Assembly (NCBI GenBank): GCA_937996535.1
Contig: CALKVF010000103.1
Coordinates: 1 to 17,521, forward strand
Origin: an uncultured Novosphingobium sp.
GTDB taxonomy: Bacteria > Pseudomonadota > Alphaproteobacteria > Sphingomonadales > Sphingomonadaceae
Length of the DNA: 17,521 nt
Direction: 5' to 3'
The position numbers and the translations under genes were made by a program. The stretch's first letter is position 1; each line of letters begins with the position of its first letter. Shown in pieces: positions 7,152 to 13,645 of this stretch. The notes under the pieces are model-generated. The model saw only the letters and a program-made list of their open reading frames with translations. It was not told the DNA's origin and did no database searches.

Positions 7152-7868
7152 ATGACCGCCACCTTGCTCACCAGCCGCGCCCTGATCCGCCTCTCCCCCC
7201 GCGCGGAAGGCGAAGACGTGCGGCAATTCCTGCAAGGACTGGTGACCAACGACGTGGCCGGGGCACTGCCGGTCTGGGCCGCACTGCTTTCGCCGCAGGG
7301 CAAGGCGCTGTTCGATTTCGTGGTTTGGGCTGATGGCGCGGACCTGCTGGTCGATTGCGAGGCTGACGCTGCCGATGCGCTGATCAAGCGCCTGTCGCTC
7401 TACCGCCTGCGCCGCGGGATCGAGATTGCCCGCGATCCCGCGCTTGGGGTCCACTGGCGCGCCGGGGATGGGCCCTCGCCCGACTCGCGCCTGGCTGCGC
7501 TCGGCCAACGCTGGATCGGCGAAAATGGTGGCGACAGCGCCGATGCCGCATGGCTGGCGCAGCGCCTTGCCCACGGGGTGTGCGAGGGCCGCGCCGAACT
7601 GGGCGATGGCGAAACGCTCTGGCTCGAATGCAATGCGGTCGAGCTGGGCGGGGTGAGCTTCACCAAGGGCTGCTATGTCGGCCAGGAAAACACCGCGCGG
7701 ATGAACTGGCGCCAGAAGGTCAATCGCCGGTTGGTGGTGGTCCCGCTGGCCGCCAGCAAGGCGGAGCGCCAACGCACCGTCCATGCCGAGCTCGGCCTTG
7801 CGGTCGATCACCTCAGGATCGAGGATATCGGCGCGGAAATCCGCCCCGCCTGGCTGGAACCAGCCTGA
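7152..7868 (+). CDS. ygfZ: YgfZ/IBA57-like folate-binding protein for Fe-S assembly
   Basis: The 238-aa protein belongs to the GcvT-like YgfZ family. FLQGLVTNDV (26-35) is the usual N-terminal signature. KGCYVGQE (172-179), with the invariant Cys174, is the diagnostic motif required for function in E. coli YgfZ. Family members use tetrahydrofolate and help maturation or repair of certain 4Fe-4S enzymes in the cytoplasm; the mitochondrial homologue is IBA57. After the motif the family usually has V/T-x-R-M; here it is ENTARM, still keeping the Arg-Met pair. AGGGC lies 4 bases upstream of the ATG at 7152. It sits 45 bp after the TonB receptor and converges on the tetR gene with a 4-bp gap. Alternatives such as GcvT itself are excluded by the short length and the KGCYxGQE motif. 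Confidence 0.9.
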   Translation: MTATLLTSRALIRLSPRAEGEDVRQFLQGLVTNDVAGALPVWAALLSPQGKALFDFVVWADGADLLVDCEADAADALIKRLSLYRLRRGIEIARDPALGVHWRAGDGPSPDSRLAALGQRWIGENGGDSADAAWLAQRLAHGVCEGRAELGDGETLWLECNAVELGGVSFTKGCYVGQENTARMNWRQKVNRRLVVVPLAASKAERQRTVHAELGLAVDHLRIEDIGAEIRPAWLEPA

Positions 7869-7872
7869 AGCC

Positions 7873-8466
7873 TCAGCCCGGCTCGCTGGAGAAGAACCCG
7901 GCCTTGATCGCCGCATCGACCAGCATTTGCGTGGCCGTGTCGCGCGCCGAAGTGCGCGGCAGTTCGAGCGAGGCGGTCAGCGGCGCACCCAGCATCGCAT
8001 CGCCCAGCGCCATCAGGCACAGCGCATGGGCCGCCGGGCGCATCTGCCCGCTGCCCTGCTCATCGAGTTCGTCGACCAGATCGTGAATCACCTCGACCAG
8101 TGGGTCGAGCGCGTCCTCGTTGCCGTGGAGCAGCATCCACCCCGCGAGCGCGGCGCCGCCTTCGCGGTCAAAGGCATCGAATGCCAGATCGACCACCTGC
8201 CGCGGCGATCCCTGCCCGGCGCGGTTGGCCTTCACGGTTTCGGCGATCACATCGCAGACCTGTTCGGCGTGAAATTCGGCCAGCGCCTTCTGCAAACCCG
8301 CGGCCGAGCCGAAATGGTGCAGCAGGTTGGCATGGGTGCGACCGATTCGCGCGGCCACGGCCTTCAGCGTCACGGCTTGCGGCCCCAGCTCGATCAGCAG
8401 ACCGCGCGCGGCCTCCAGCGCGGCAAGGCGGCTCTCTTCCTGGGTCAGGCGCTTTCTTATTGACAT
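7873..8466 (-). CDS. TetR/AcrR family transcriptional regulator
   Basis: The 197-aa size is typical of the family. The N-terminal DNA-binding domain is clear: helix 1 around residues 10-27, then VTLKAVAARIGRTHANLLHHF (32-52) as the helix-turn-helix, followed by GSAAGL, where TetR proteins commonly have GSKEAL. The C-terminal ligand domain (about 65-197) is helical and specific to this subgroup; the inducer cannot be inferred. The gene is divergent from the metal-dependent hydrolase gene with only 28 bp between the start codons, and a palindrome lies in that gap, so it probably represses both itself and the hydrolase. No Shine-Dalgarno is visible before its ATG (8464-8466), which hints at a leaderless or very short-leader transcript. 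Confidence 0.9.
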   Translation of the reverse strand: MSIRKRLTQEESRLAALEAARGLLIELGPQAVTLKAVAARIGRTHANLLHHFGSAAGLQKALAEFHAEQVCDVIAETVKANRAGQGSPRQVVDLAFDAFDREGGAALAGWMLLHGNEDALDPLVEVIHDLVDELDEQGSGQMRPAAHALCLMALGDAMLGAPLTASLELPRTSARDTATQMLVDAAIKAGFFSSEPG

Positions 8467-8488
8467 CGGTGTAAGTTACTCTACATCG
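8467..8488. promoter_or_regulatory. Candidate TetR operator in 28-bp divergent spacer
   Basis: The spacer contains an imperfect 22-bp palindrome whose half-sites read CGgTGTA and TACAtCG around eight bases; TGTA/TACA and the outer CG pairs match exactly. Inside it GTAAGTTAC (8471-8479) is a second, smaller dyad with perfect GTAA/TTAC arms. TetR regulators typically bind such dyads next to their own gene. With start codons only 28 bp apart, any bound protein here would cover the start region of both transcripts. The link to this particular TetR protein is inferred from position. Confidence 0.55.
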
Positions 8489-8494
8489 GAGGGC

Positions 8495-9400
8495 ATGAAC
8501 GCACCCACCCGCATCTCCACCGACGTAGAACCCGCGCTGGCTTCGGGCAATACGGCTGTTCCCACCCCGGCAGATCTTGTCATCACCGTGCGCGACCAGC
8601 GCTTCGGTCGCCAGCAGCGCCCCTCGCGCTGGTGGCTGGGCGGCGATCCGATCGCCACGGCCTGGCACAATGCGCTGTCGGCCACCTTCCCGCGCGGCGA
8701 AGCGATGTTCATCGAGGCGGTCAAAGCCTTCCGCGATGGCGCCTCACCCAAGCTTGAGGCCGAGATTCGCGCCTTCGTGAAGCAGGAAGTGAACCACACC
8801 CGCGAACACGTGGTGTTCAACAAGGCCGCCGCCGAGGCGGGCTATGACATGGACAAGATCGACCGCCGGCTCGAAGAGATGATGGCGCTGATCAAGGAGC
8901 GCCCGCCGGTGGTGAACCTGGCGGCGACCATCGCGCTGGAACACTACACCGCGATCATGGCGCACGAATTCCTCGCCAATCCCAAGCACTTTGCCAATGC
9001 CGAGCCGGAAACCGCCGCGATGTGGCGCTGGCACGCGATGGAAGAGATCGAGCACAAGGGCGTCGCTTTCGACACCTATCTCCACGCCACCAAGGACTGG
9101 AGCCGGGGCAAGCGCTGGAAGCTCAAGTCGCTGATGATGATGGTCATCACCAAGAACTTCATCGCCAACCGCTGGAACGATACGCTCGATCTGCTCGCGC
9201 AGGACGGGATCACCGGGTTAGGGGTCAAGCTCAAGCTGGCCTGGTATCTGTTCGGCACGCCGGGCGTGCTGCGCAAGATCGTTGGGCCGTGGTTTGCCTA
9301 TTTCATGCCGGGCTTCCACCCGTGGAACCACGATGACCGCGCTCTGATCGGCAAGGCGGAAAGCGAATTTGCCGACGCGGTCCTGCCGGCCACGGCCTGA
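8495..9400 (+). CDS. Predicted metal-dependent hydrolase (PF10118/COG3687 type)
   Basis: The 301-aa protein matches the family of predicted metal-dependent hydrolases: RWWLGGDPIATAWHNALSAT (45-64), FPRGEAMFIEAVK (65-77), QEVNHTREHVVFN (97-109), ALEHYTAIMAHE (147-158) and WHAMEEIEHKGVAFD (179-193). The repeated Glu/His clusters (E74, E98, H101, E104, H105, E149, H150, H157, H180, E183, E186, H187) are spaced as in helical di-metal, ferritin-like proteins, so a di-iron or similar site is plausible; the reaction is unknown. The start is the ATG at 8495, preceded by GGAGGG only one base away, an unusually short spacing; no other in-frame ATG precedes the conserved domain. It is divergent from the TetR gene and probably regulated by it. 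It ends before a bidirectional terminator at 9423-9454. Confidence 0.82.
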   Translation: MNAPTRISTDVEPALASGNTAVPTPADLVITVRDQRFGRQQRPSRWWLGGDPIATAWHNALSATFPRGEAMFIEAVKAFRDGASPKLEAEIRAFVKQEVNHTREHVVFNKAAAEAGYDMDKIDRRLEEMMALIKERPPVVNLAATIALEHYTAIMAHEFLANPKHFANAEPETAAMWRWHAMEEIEHKGVAFDTYLHATKDWSRGKRWKLKSLMMMVITKNFIANRWNDTLDLLAQDGITGLGVKLKLAWYLFGTPGVLRKIVGPWFAYFMPGFHPWNHDDRALIGKAESEFADAVLPATA

Positions 9401-9422
9401 ACCCGCGCGTCAGATCAAGAAC

Positions 9423-9454
9423 ACGGGGCTCCCGCCAACTGGCCGGAGCCCCGT
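9423..9454. terminator. Bidirectional intrinsic terminator
   Basis: ACGGGGCTCC (9423-9432) and GGAGCCCCGT (9445-9454) are perfect 10-bp arms, with an inner GCC/GGC pairing around AACT. The plus-strand side is followed by TTTCGT and the minus-strand side by GTTCTTG. It lies in the 60-bp gap between two convergent genes, the hydrolase (stop at 9400) and the GNAT gene (stop at 9461), and can serve both. Confidence 0.85.
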
Positions 9455-9460
9455 TTCGTA

Positions 9461-10027
9461 TCAGGCGGCGCGCATGGCCGGAACGCCATCGTCCGACCCG
9501 TCGCAATTGCACGGCCCATCAAGGTCGATCGCGTGCTGGACGGCAGGCACGCTGGCGCCGCGGGCCAGGCTCGGGCGCGGCCGCACTTCGCCAGTCGGGC
9601 GAAAGCCCGCCTTGCGCAGCACCCGGCCCGAGGCGGGGTTATCGAGGAAGTGGCTCGCGCCGATCCGGCGATGCCCCAGCGTGCGGGCGAGGCCCAGCAC
9701 CGCGCGGGTTGCCTCGGTGGCATAGCCCCGGTTCCAGTAATCGCGGGCAATCCAGTAGCCCAGCTCGGCGCCGTCCTCGCCGCGCTGCAGGCCAACCGCG
9801 CCGATGATCTCGGCGGGATGGGCGCTGGTCGGCAAGGTTACCACGAAGTGCGGCAGGCGAGCATCCTGCGGTTGGCGCGCAAACGACCGCGCATCGGCGG
9901 CCGTATAGGGCCACGGCGCGCGTGCGAGGTTGCGCACGACCGCCTCGTCGTCGATCCGATCGAGGATTTCTGCCCAATCCTCGGGCCAGCCGGGCCTCAG
10001 GAACAGGCGTTCACTGCGAATGAACAT
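9461..10027 (-). CDS. GNAT family N-acetyltransferase (RimJ/RimL-like)
   Basis: The 188-aa protein has the GNAT fold signatures: an N-terminal SERLFLRP strand (5-12), the acetyl-CoA pyrophosphate loop in YWIARDYWNRGYATEA (91-106, with N99-R-G-Y-A as the Q/R-x-x-G-x-G/A equivalent), and DNPASGRVLRKAGF (129-142), the usual RimJ-type C-terminal motif. This subgroup acetylates N-terminal amines of ribosomal proteins or small-molecule amines; the substrate is unknown. I chose the ATG at 10025-10027 because AAGGGAG lies 8 bases upstream; the ATG at 10045 would place that ribosome site inside the gene. The C-terminus is odd, with a CNCDGSDDG stretch after the fold ends. It is separated from rpmA by the ribosomal-operon terminator and so is its own unit. 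Confidence 0.88.
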   Translation of the reverse strand: MFIRSERLFLRPGWPEDWAEILDRIDDEAVVRNLARAPWPYTAADARSFARQPQDARLPHFVVTLPTSAHPAEIIGAVGLQRGEDGAELGYWIARDYWNRGYATEATRAVLGLARTLGHRRIGASHFLDNPASGRVLRKAGFRPTGEVRPRPSLARGASVPAVQHAIDLDGPCNCDGSDDGVPAMRAA

Positions 10028-10153
10028 CTTTCGTACTCCCTTCATCCGCCCCGCACCGGCTCCTAGGCCGGATGCGTGACAATGGCATTACGGCTCGCGG
10101 TGGAATGCATCCTCCAAGGGGCGCTTCGAGCGAGTCGTGCTGAGGGAGAGACG
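10028..10153. other. Spacer upstream of GNAT gene with a hairpin
   Basis: Between the GNAT start and the rpmA terminator lies a spacer with no gene. CGCACCGGC (10052-10060) and GCCGG-a-TGCG (10067-10076) form a 9-bp stem with one bulge and a six-base loop TCCTAG. On the minus strand it lies about 25 bases upstream of the GNAT start, within a likely leader. It has no U-tract, so it is not a terminator. I could not assign a clear promoter. Confidence 0.35.
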
Positions 10154-10184
10154 AAAAAAGGGAGACGGGCCTGGCCCTCTCCCT
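10154..10184 (-). terminator. Rho-independent terminator of rplU-rpmA
   Basis: On the minus strand the arms AGGGAGA and TCTCCCT (plus-strand 10178-10184 and 10159-10165) with an inner GGCC-rich stem are followed at once by six U residues (plus-strand A-run 10154-10159). It lies about 70 bases after the rpmA stop and insulates the ribosomal operon from the GNAT gene. Confidence 0.9.
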
Positions 10185-10254
10185 CGTTTCTGCCGGAACT
10201 TGTCGCCCCGGCGGGGGCCATCCCATCAAGGACGGCCCGGTATCGACCATCCGA

Positions 10255-10521
10255 TTATTCGGCGGCGACTGCCATGTCGACCGACACGTACTTGCGACCA
10301 AGCTTGCCGTCGTGGAATCGCACGCGACCTTCGGCCAGCGCGAACAGGGTGTGGTCCTTGCCGATGCCGACGTTGGCGCCCGGATAGACCCGAGTCCCGC
10401 GCTGACGCACGATGATGTTGCCGCCGATCACTTCCTGACCGCCGAACTTCTTGACGCCAAGGCGACGGCCGGCCGAATCACGACCGTTACGCGAGGAGCC
10501 GCCTGCTTTCTTGTGTGCCAT
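10255..10521 (-). CDS. rpmA: 50S ribosomal protein L27 (bL27)
   Basis: The 88-aa protein is full length for bL27. The N-terminus MAHKKAGGSSRNGRDSAGRR is the conserved extension that reaches the peptidyl-transferase centre, without the Firmicutes-type prepeptide. It continues with LGVKKFGGQ, RQRGT and the GIGKDHTLFAL segment. It follows rplU by 19 bp on the same strand, the standard L21-L27 operon; GGAGTAG upstream of the ATG is a good ribosome site. It ends on TAA and is followed by a strong terminator. GTPase obgE, often the next gene in other bacteria, is not downstream here. Confidence 0.98.
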   Translation of the reverse strand: MAHKKAGGSSRNGRDSAGRRLGVKKFGGQEVIGGNIIVRQRGTRVYPGANVGIGKDHTLFALAEGRVRFHDGKLGRKYVSVDMAVAAE

Positions 10522-10540
10522 GTCGTACTACTCCGAGAAC

Positions 10541-10909
10541 TTATTCAGCAGCTGCGGCCGTATCGGCCTTCGCGGCGGCAGCCTTCTTGGGCGCAGCCTT
10601 CTTCGCTTCGGCCCCGCCAACGGCGAGGATGCGCAGCAGAGTCATCTGCTGGCGATGGCCGTTCTTGCGACGATAGTTGTGCCGGCGACGCTTCTTGAAG
10701 ACGATCACCTTTTCCGACTTCGCCTGCGCGATGATTTCGGCCGAAACAACCACGCCCTTGGCGTCCTTGATTTCGCCGCCGTCACCAGCCAGCAGGACAT
10801 CGCCCAGCGTAACCGTTTCACCGGCTTCACCAGCCAGCTTTTCAACCGCGATCTTGTCTCCGGCGGCAACCCGGTACTGCTTGCCGCCCGTGCGCACTAC
10901 TGCGAACAT
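10541..10909 (-). CDS. rplU: 50S ribosomal protein L21 (bL21)
   Basis: The 122-aa protein begins MFAVVRTGGKQYRV, the bL21 signature, and carries the conserved KKRRRHNYRRKNGHRQ segment (about residues 72-87) that binds 23S rRNA. After residue 100 it has an Ala/Lys-rich tail (KKAAPKKAAAAKADTAAAAE), a common alphaproteobacterial extension. It is the first gene of the rplU-rpmA operon. A promoter with TTGACA-N17-TAGGGG lies upstream and leaves a leader of about 90 bases containing a small hairpin. Confidence 0.98.
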   Translation of the reverse strand: MFAVVRTGGKQYRVAAGDKIAVEKLAGEAGETVTLGDVLLAGDGGEIKDAKGVVVSAEIIAQAKSEKVIVFKKRRRHNYRRKNGHRQQMTLLRILAVGGAEAKKAAPKKAAAAKADTAAAAE

Positions 10910-11006
10910 GGTGATCTTATCCGTTCATCAAACTTGCGTTGCCCTGCCCTTATGAGCAGCGCGCCGGACGCCCCGTCCGAAAACAGGGGTGCCCGAAGAA
11001 GGGCTG

Positions 11007-11035
11007 CCCCTAGTCCAAGCCACCGCCACTGTCAA
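11007..11035 (-). promoter_or_regulatory. Promoter of the rplU-rpmA operon
   Basis: On the minus strand TTGACA (plus 11030-11035) is followed after exactly 17 bases by TAGGGG (plus 11007-11012), a housekeeping-sigma pattern with a perfect -35. Transcription would start near 11000, giving a leader of about 90 bases to the rplU ATG at 10909. The hairpin CGGAC-gcccc-GTCCG (10965-10979) lies inside that leader. A larger stem, GGGGtGCCC/GGGCtgCCCC (10986-11010), overlaps the -10 and start site and so would not be fully transcribed from this promoter. Confidence 0.65.
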
Positions 11036-11113
11036 CGCATGAAGCACCCCGCACGCCCCACAAATCTGACTTGCGCCGCTGGCATCGCGCCCTGCCCATG
11101 CTATGGCACGGCC

Positions 11114-11629
11114 ATGCACCGCCCGATCGCCCTGTTCCTGCTTGCCGCCGCCCCGCTGGCGCTGACCGCCTGCGCTTCCGCCAAGGCGGGTTATCCCTCG
11201 CTCGCACGCCGCCCGATCGAGCGAATCAGCGGTTCTGCCCCGGTTGCCACGCCGACCGATTCTCCCGCCGCGCCGGCTGCGCCCAGCCCGGATGCGCTGA
11301 ACCGGCTCGATGCGGCCCTTGCCCAGGCGGCCGGCGCCGATGCCCGTTTTCACCAGCGCGAAGCGCGCGCGCGGGCGCTGGTGTCAGCAGCCCGCGGCGC
11401 GCCGATTGCGGGCGAAGCCTGGGCCGTGGCCAGCGTTGCCGTGGCCGACCTCGAATCGGCACGCAGCGATGCGATGATCGCGCTGGCGGACATCGACGCG
11501 CTGTTTGCCAAGGCCCGGGTCGACGGCAGTGATAGCACCGCGATTTCGGGCGGGCGCGACCGGGTCACGACGCTGGTGGCAAGCGAGGATCAGGTGCTGA
11601 CCGAGCTGCGCAGCGCACTCGCCCGCTAA
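11114..11629 (+). CDS. Small predicted lipoprotein, helical, unknown function
   Basis: The 171-aa protein begins MHRPIALFLLAAAPLALTAC, a lipoprotein signal with lipobox L17-T18-A19-C20. A Pro/Ala-rich linker (about 40-60) is followed by a mainly helical domain (62-171) rich in Ala, Asp, Glu and Arg that could form a helical hairpin or coiled coil. No enzymatic motif is seen and I do not recognise the family. The ATG at 11114 was chosen because it puts the signal peptide at the N-terminus; the in-frame ATG at 11039 would add 25 residues in the rplU promoter region. It is divergent from rplU. Its TAA (11627-11629) overlaps the moaE TAG (11626-11628) on the other strand. Confidence 0.75.
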   Translation: MHRPIALFLLAAAPLALTACASAKAGYPSLARRPIERISGSAPVATPTDSPAAPAAPSPDALNRLDAALAQAAGADARFHQREARARALVSAARGAPIAGEAWAVASVAVADLESARSDAMIALADIDALFAKARVDGSDSTAISGGRDRVTTLVASEDQVLTELRSALAR

Positions 11630-12072
11630 CCCCAGCGGGCGAGATCGGCGTAATCGGCCTCGCGCGGTTCGATCCAGCGCCACGCGCCGCCCGCCTTCTC
11701 GCGCTTCCAGAACCACGATTCGCTCTTGAGGTGATCCATCGCGAAGTCTGCGGCGGCAAAGGCATCGCGGCGATGGCGCGCGGCGGCAGCGACCAGCACG
11801 ATCGGCTCGGCCGGCGCCATCACCCCGCTGCGGTGCAGGATCAGCACGCCATCAAGCGCCCAGCGTCCCAGCACAGCCTGCCCCAGAGCCGTCATCCCCG
11901 GCAGGGTGAGTGGGGCATAATGCTGCAATTCGAGCACCTCAACCGCGCCATCGGCGCGCACTTGCCCGAGAAAACTGACCACCCCGCCGGCCTGCGGATG
12001 GGCGGCGGTGAACGCGGCGAGTTCAGCCGCCGGATCGAACGGCGCAGTCAGCAGACGAACGTCGGCGCCCAT
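11626..12072 (-). CDS. moaE: Molybdopterin synthase catalytic subunit MoaE
   Basis: The 148-aa protein is the large subunit of molybdopterin synthase, which with thiocarboxylated MoaD converts cyclic pyranopterin monophosphate to molybdopterin in the cytoplasm. VSFLGQVR (32-39) holds the conserved Arg39. ARHRRDAFAAADFAMDHLK (98-116) and FWKRE (121-125) hold the two catalytic lysines, K116 and K123, equivalent to E. coli K119 and K126. The start ATG (12070-12072) comes one base after the moaD stop, so the two subunits are translationally coupled. The upstream ATG at 12183 belongs to a different reading of the moaD region and is rejected. Its stop overlaps the convergent lipoprotein gene's stop. 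Confidence 0.96.
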   Translation of the reverse strand: MGADVRLLTAPFDPAAELAAFTAAHPQAGGVVSFLGQVRADGAVEVLELQHYAPLTLPGMTALGQAVLGRWALDGVLILHRSGVMAPAEPIVLVAAAARHRRDAFAAADFAMDHLKSESWFWKREKAGGAWRWIEPREADYADLARWG

Positions 12073-12073
12073 C

Positions 12074-12307
12074 TCAGCCCCCGCTGACGGGCGGCAGGAA
12101 CGCGAGTTCATCCCCCGCTTGCAGCGTGATCGAGCGTTCGCCCACCAGTTCGCCGTTGAGCGCGATTCGCACCCGTTCATCAAGCAGCGCGAGCGCCAGA
12201 TCGGGCTCCAGCCCGGCGAGCACCGAATCGAGCGGTCCGCCCATCACTTCGCGGGCAGGGCCGCCAGCCAAATCGGCAAGGCGGCCAAGGAACACCAGCA
12301 TCGCCAC
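12074..12307 (-). CDS. moaD: Molybdopterin synthase sulfur-carrier subunit MoaD
   Basis: The 77-aa protein has a ubiquitin-like fold and ends in the functional Gly-Gly (FLPPVSGG) that is adenylated and thiocarboxylated to donate sulfur to MoaE. MLVFLGRLADLAG at the start and NGELVGERSITLQAGDELAFL near the end match the family. I favour the GTG at 12305-12307 because GGAGG lies 8 bases upstream; the ATG two codons later would put it 14 bases away. Either choice changes only two residues. It starts 4 bp after the moaA stop and ends one base before moaE. Confidence 0.93.
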   Translation of the reverse strand: MAMLVFLGRLADLAGGPAREVMGGPLDSVLAGLEPDLALALLDERVRIALNGELVGERSITLQAGDELAFLPPVSGG

Positions 12308-12311
12308 GCGG

Positions 12312-13316
12312 TCAGCCTCCGGTCATCGACATGTGGCGCGCCAGCGCCGGCGCGCCGCCGGGGCCATCGATCACGAAATGGTGACGCTCGGGCTTGATCC
12401 GCATCGCGGTATCGAGCGCGGCTGCCAGCGCCGCATCGGGATCGGCCGAGCGCAGCGCCCCGCGCAGATCGACCTGCTCCACCCCGCCAAGGCAGGGATG
12501 CAACTGGCCAGTCGCGGTCACCCGCACGCGGTTGCAGCCATCGCAGAAATTCTGGGTCAGCGGGGTAATGAAGCCCAGCCGCCCGCCGGTTTCAGCCACG
12601 TCGACATAGCGCGCCGGCCCGCCGCTGCGATGCGCGCTGGGGGTCAGGGTGAAACGCTGCTCGAGCGCGCTGCGCACAGTGGTGAGCGGGAGATAGTGAT
12701 CGAAGCGGTCCCCCTCGACCTCGCCCAGAGGCATGACCTCGATCAGCGTCAGCTCCAGCCCCTGCCCATGCGCCCATTCGATCAGCGCGGAGATTTCCGC
12801 CTCGTTCACCCCCTTGAGCGCCACCGTATTGAGCTTGACCGCCAGCCCCGCGGCACGCGCCGCGGCAATGCCTTCGAGCACCTGCGGCAGGCTGTCACGC
12901 CGGGCGAGCCGGGCAAAGGTAGCGCGATCGAGCGTATCGAGCGAAACGTTGATCCGCCGCATCCCGGCGGCGGCGAGATCGTCGGCAAATTCGGCGAGCC
13001 GGGTGGCATTGGTGGTCAAGGTCAGCTCTTCGAGCCCCTGCCCCAGCTTGCGGCCCAGGGCGCGAACCAATTCGACCACGTCGCGCCGGCCAAGCGGTTC
13101 GCCCCCGGTGAGCCGCAGCTTGGTCACCCCGCGATCGATGAAGCCCAGCGCCAGCCGGTGCAGTTCCTCAAGGCTGAGCACGTCCTTGCGCGGCAGGAAG
13201 GTCTGGCGCTCGGGCATGCAATAGGTGCAGCGCAGATCGCAGCGGTCGGTCACCGACAGGCGCAGGTAGGTGATCCGGCGCTGGAACTGGTCGAGAAGAG
13301 GCGCAGCCGTGCTCAT
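12312..13316 (-). CDS. moaA: GTP 3',8-cyclase MoaA (radical SAM)
   Basis: Radical-SAM enzyme of 334 aa that, with MoaC, makes cyclic pyranopterin monophosphate from GTP, the first step of molybdenum cofactor synthesis. The SAM cluster motif is C26-x3-C30-x2-C33 in DRCDLRCTYCMPE. GGEP (71-74) binds SAM. The second, GTP-binding 4Fe-4S cluster uses C258, C261 and C275 in FCDGCNRVR...LHPC with the proper 13-residue gap. The C-terminal Gly-Gly (MTGG), needed for activity in characterised MoaA proteins, is present. The ATG overlaps the upstream gene's TGA as ATGA, so translation is coupled. moaC and mog are not in the window. Confidence 0.97.
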   Translation of the reverse strand: MSTAAPLLDQFQRRITYLRLSVTDRCDLRCTYCMPERQTFLPRKDVLSLEELHRLALGFIDRGVTKLRLTGGEPLGRRDVVELVRALGRKLGQGLEELTLTTNATRLAEFADDLAAAGMRRINVSLDTLDRATFARLARRDSLPQVLEGIAAARAAGLAVKLNTVALKGVNEAEISALIEWAHGQGLELTLIEVMPLGEVEGDRFDHYLPLTTVRSALEQRFTLTPSAHRSGGPARYVDVAETGGRLGFITPLTQNFCDGCNRVRVTATGQLHPCLGGVEQVDLRGALRSADPDAALAAALDTAMRIKPERHHFVIDGPGGAPALARHMSMTGG

Positions 13317-13645
13317 TGCGCCGAGGATAGCACGGCGCCGGCCCCGGCGTCATCCAGCGTGAGGTATTGCCCAGTCACCCCCGGCGCGCCGGCCAGAAAG
13401 GCCAGCGTCGAATCGAGCGCCGCCGCGCTGCTGGCGGCAACGGCATTGATCCGGTGAGGCACGGCCACGCGGGCGAGGCCCTGCACTGCCGCCAGCCGCC
13501 AAGCCCGGTGGGCGTGATCAGCAGGGGGGAATACCAGCAGCAGATCCCCGGCGATTTCGCTCAGGGTCGGCAGAATCGCGGCGTGGAACTGCGCGGCGGC
13601 GGCCAGCGGATCTTCGGGCAGGCCTTCGATCCGGACCCACTGCAT
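13313..13645 (-). CDS. Short SDR-derived Rossmann-like protein, probably non-catalytic
   Basis: The 110-aa product is not a named family that I recognise, but it reads as a reduced short-chain dehydrogenase/reductase (SDR). VPHRINAVAA (about 66-75) matches the SDR segment that normally reads iRVNaiaPG, and LAFLAGAPGVTGQYLTLDDAG (82-102) matches the C-terminal LAS..a.yvTGq.l.vDGG. LLLVFPPADHAH occupies the place of the central VNISS strand. Missing are the N-terminal TGxxxGxG cofactor loop and the YxxxK catalytic pair, whose place is taken by HRAWRLAAVQG. The start overlaps the folB stop (TGATG) and the end overlaps the moaA start (ATGA), so it is translated as part of that operon. FolM-type pteridine reductases are SDRs found near folB, so it may be a relic or regulator of pterin reduction; this is inference. 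Confidence 0.72.
   Translation of the reverse strand: MQWVRIEGLPEDPLAAAAQFHAAILPTLSEIAGDLLLVFPPADHAHRAWRLAAVQGLARVAVPHRINAVAASSAAALDSTLAFLAGAPGVTGQYLTLDDAGAGAVLSSAQ

Noticed and set aside
10052..10076. Hairpin upstream of the GNAT gene as a second terminator
   Set aside because: Neither side of the stem is followed by a U-run, and a strong terminator already exists at 10154-10184.
10451..11113. Long N-terminal extension of the small lipoprotein
   Set aside because: It would run antisense through rplU and part of rpmA. The lipoprotein signal peptide begins at the ATG at 11114, which fixes the start.
12126..13457. 443-codon open frame antisense to moaA and moaD
   Set aside because: moaA and moaD are certain by cluster cysteines and the C-terminal Gly-Gly; this frame has no domain.
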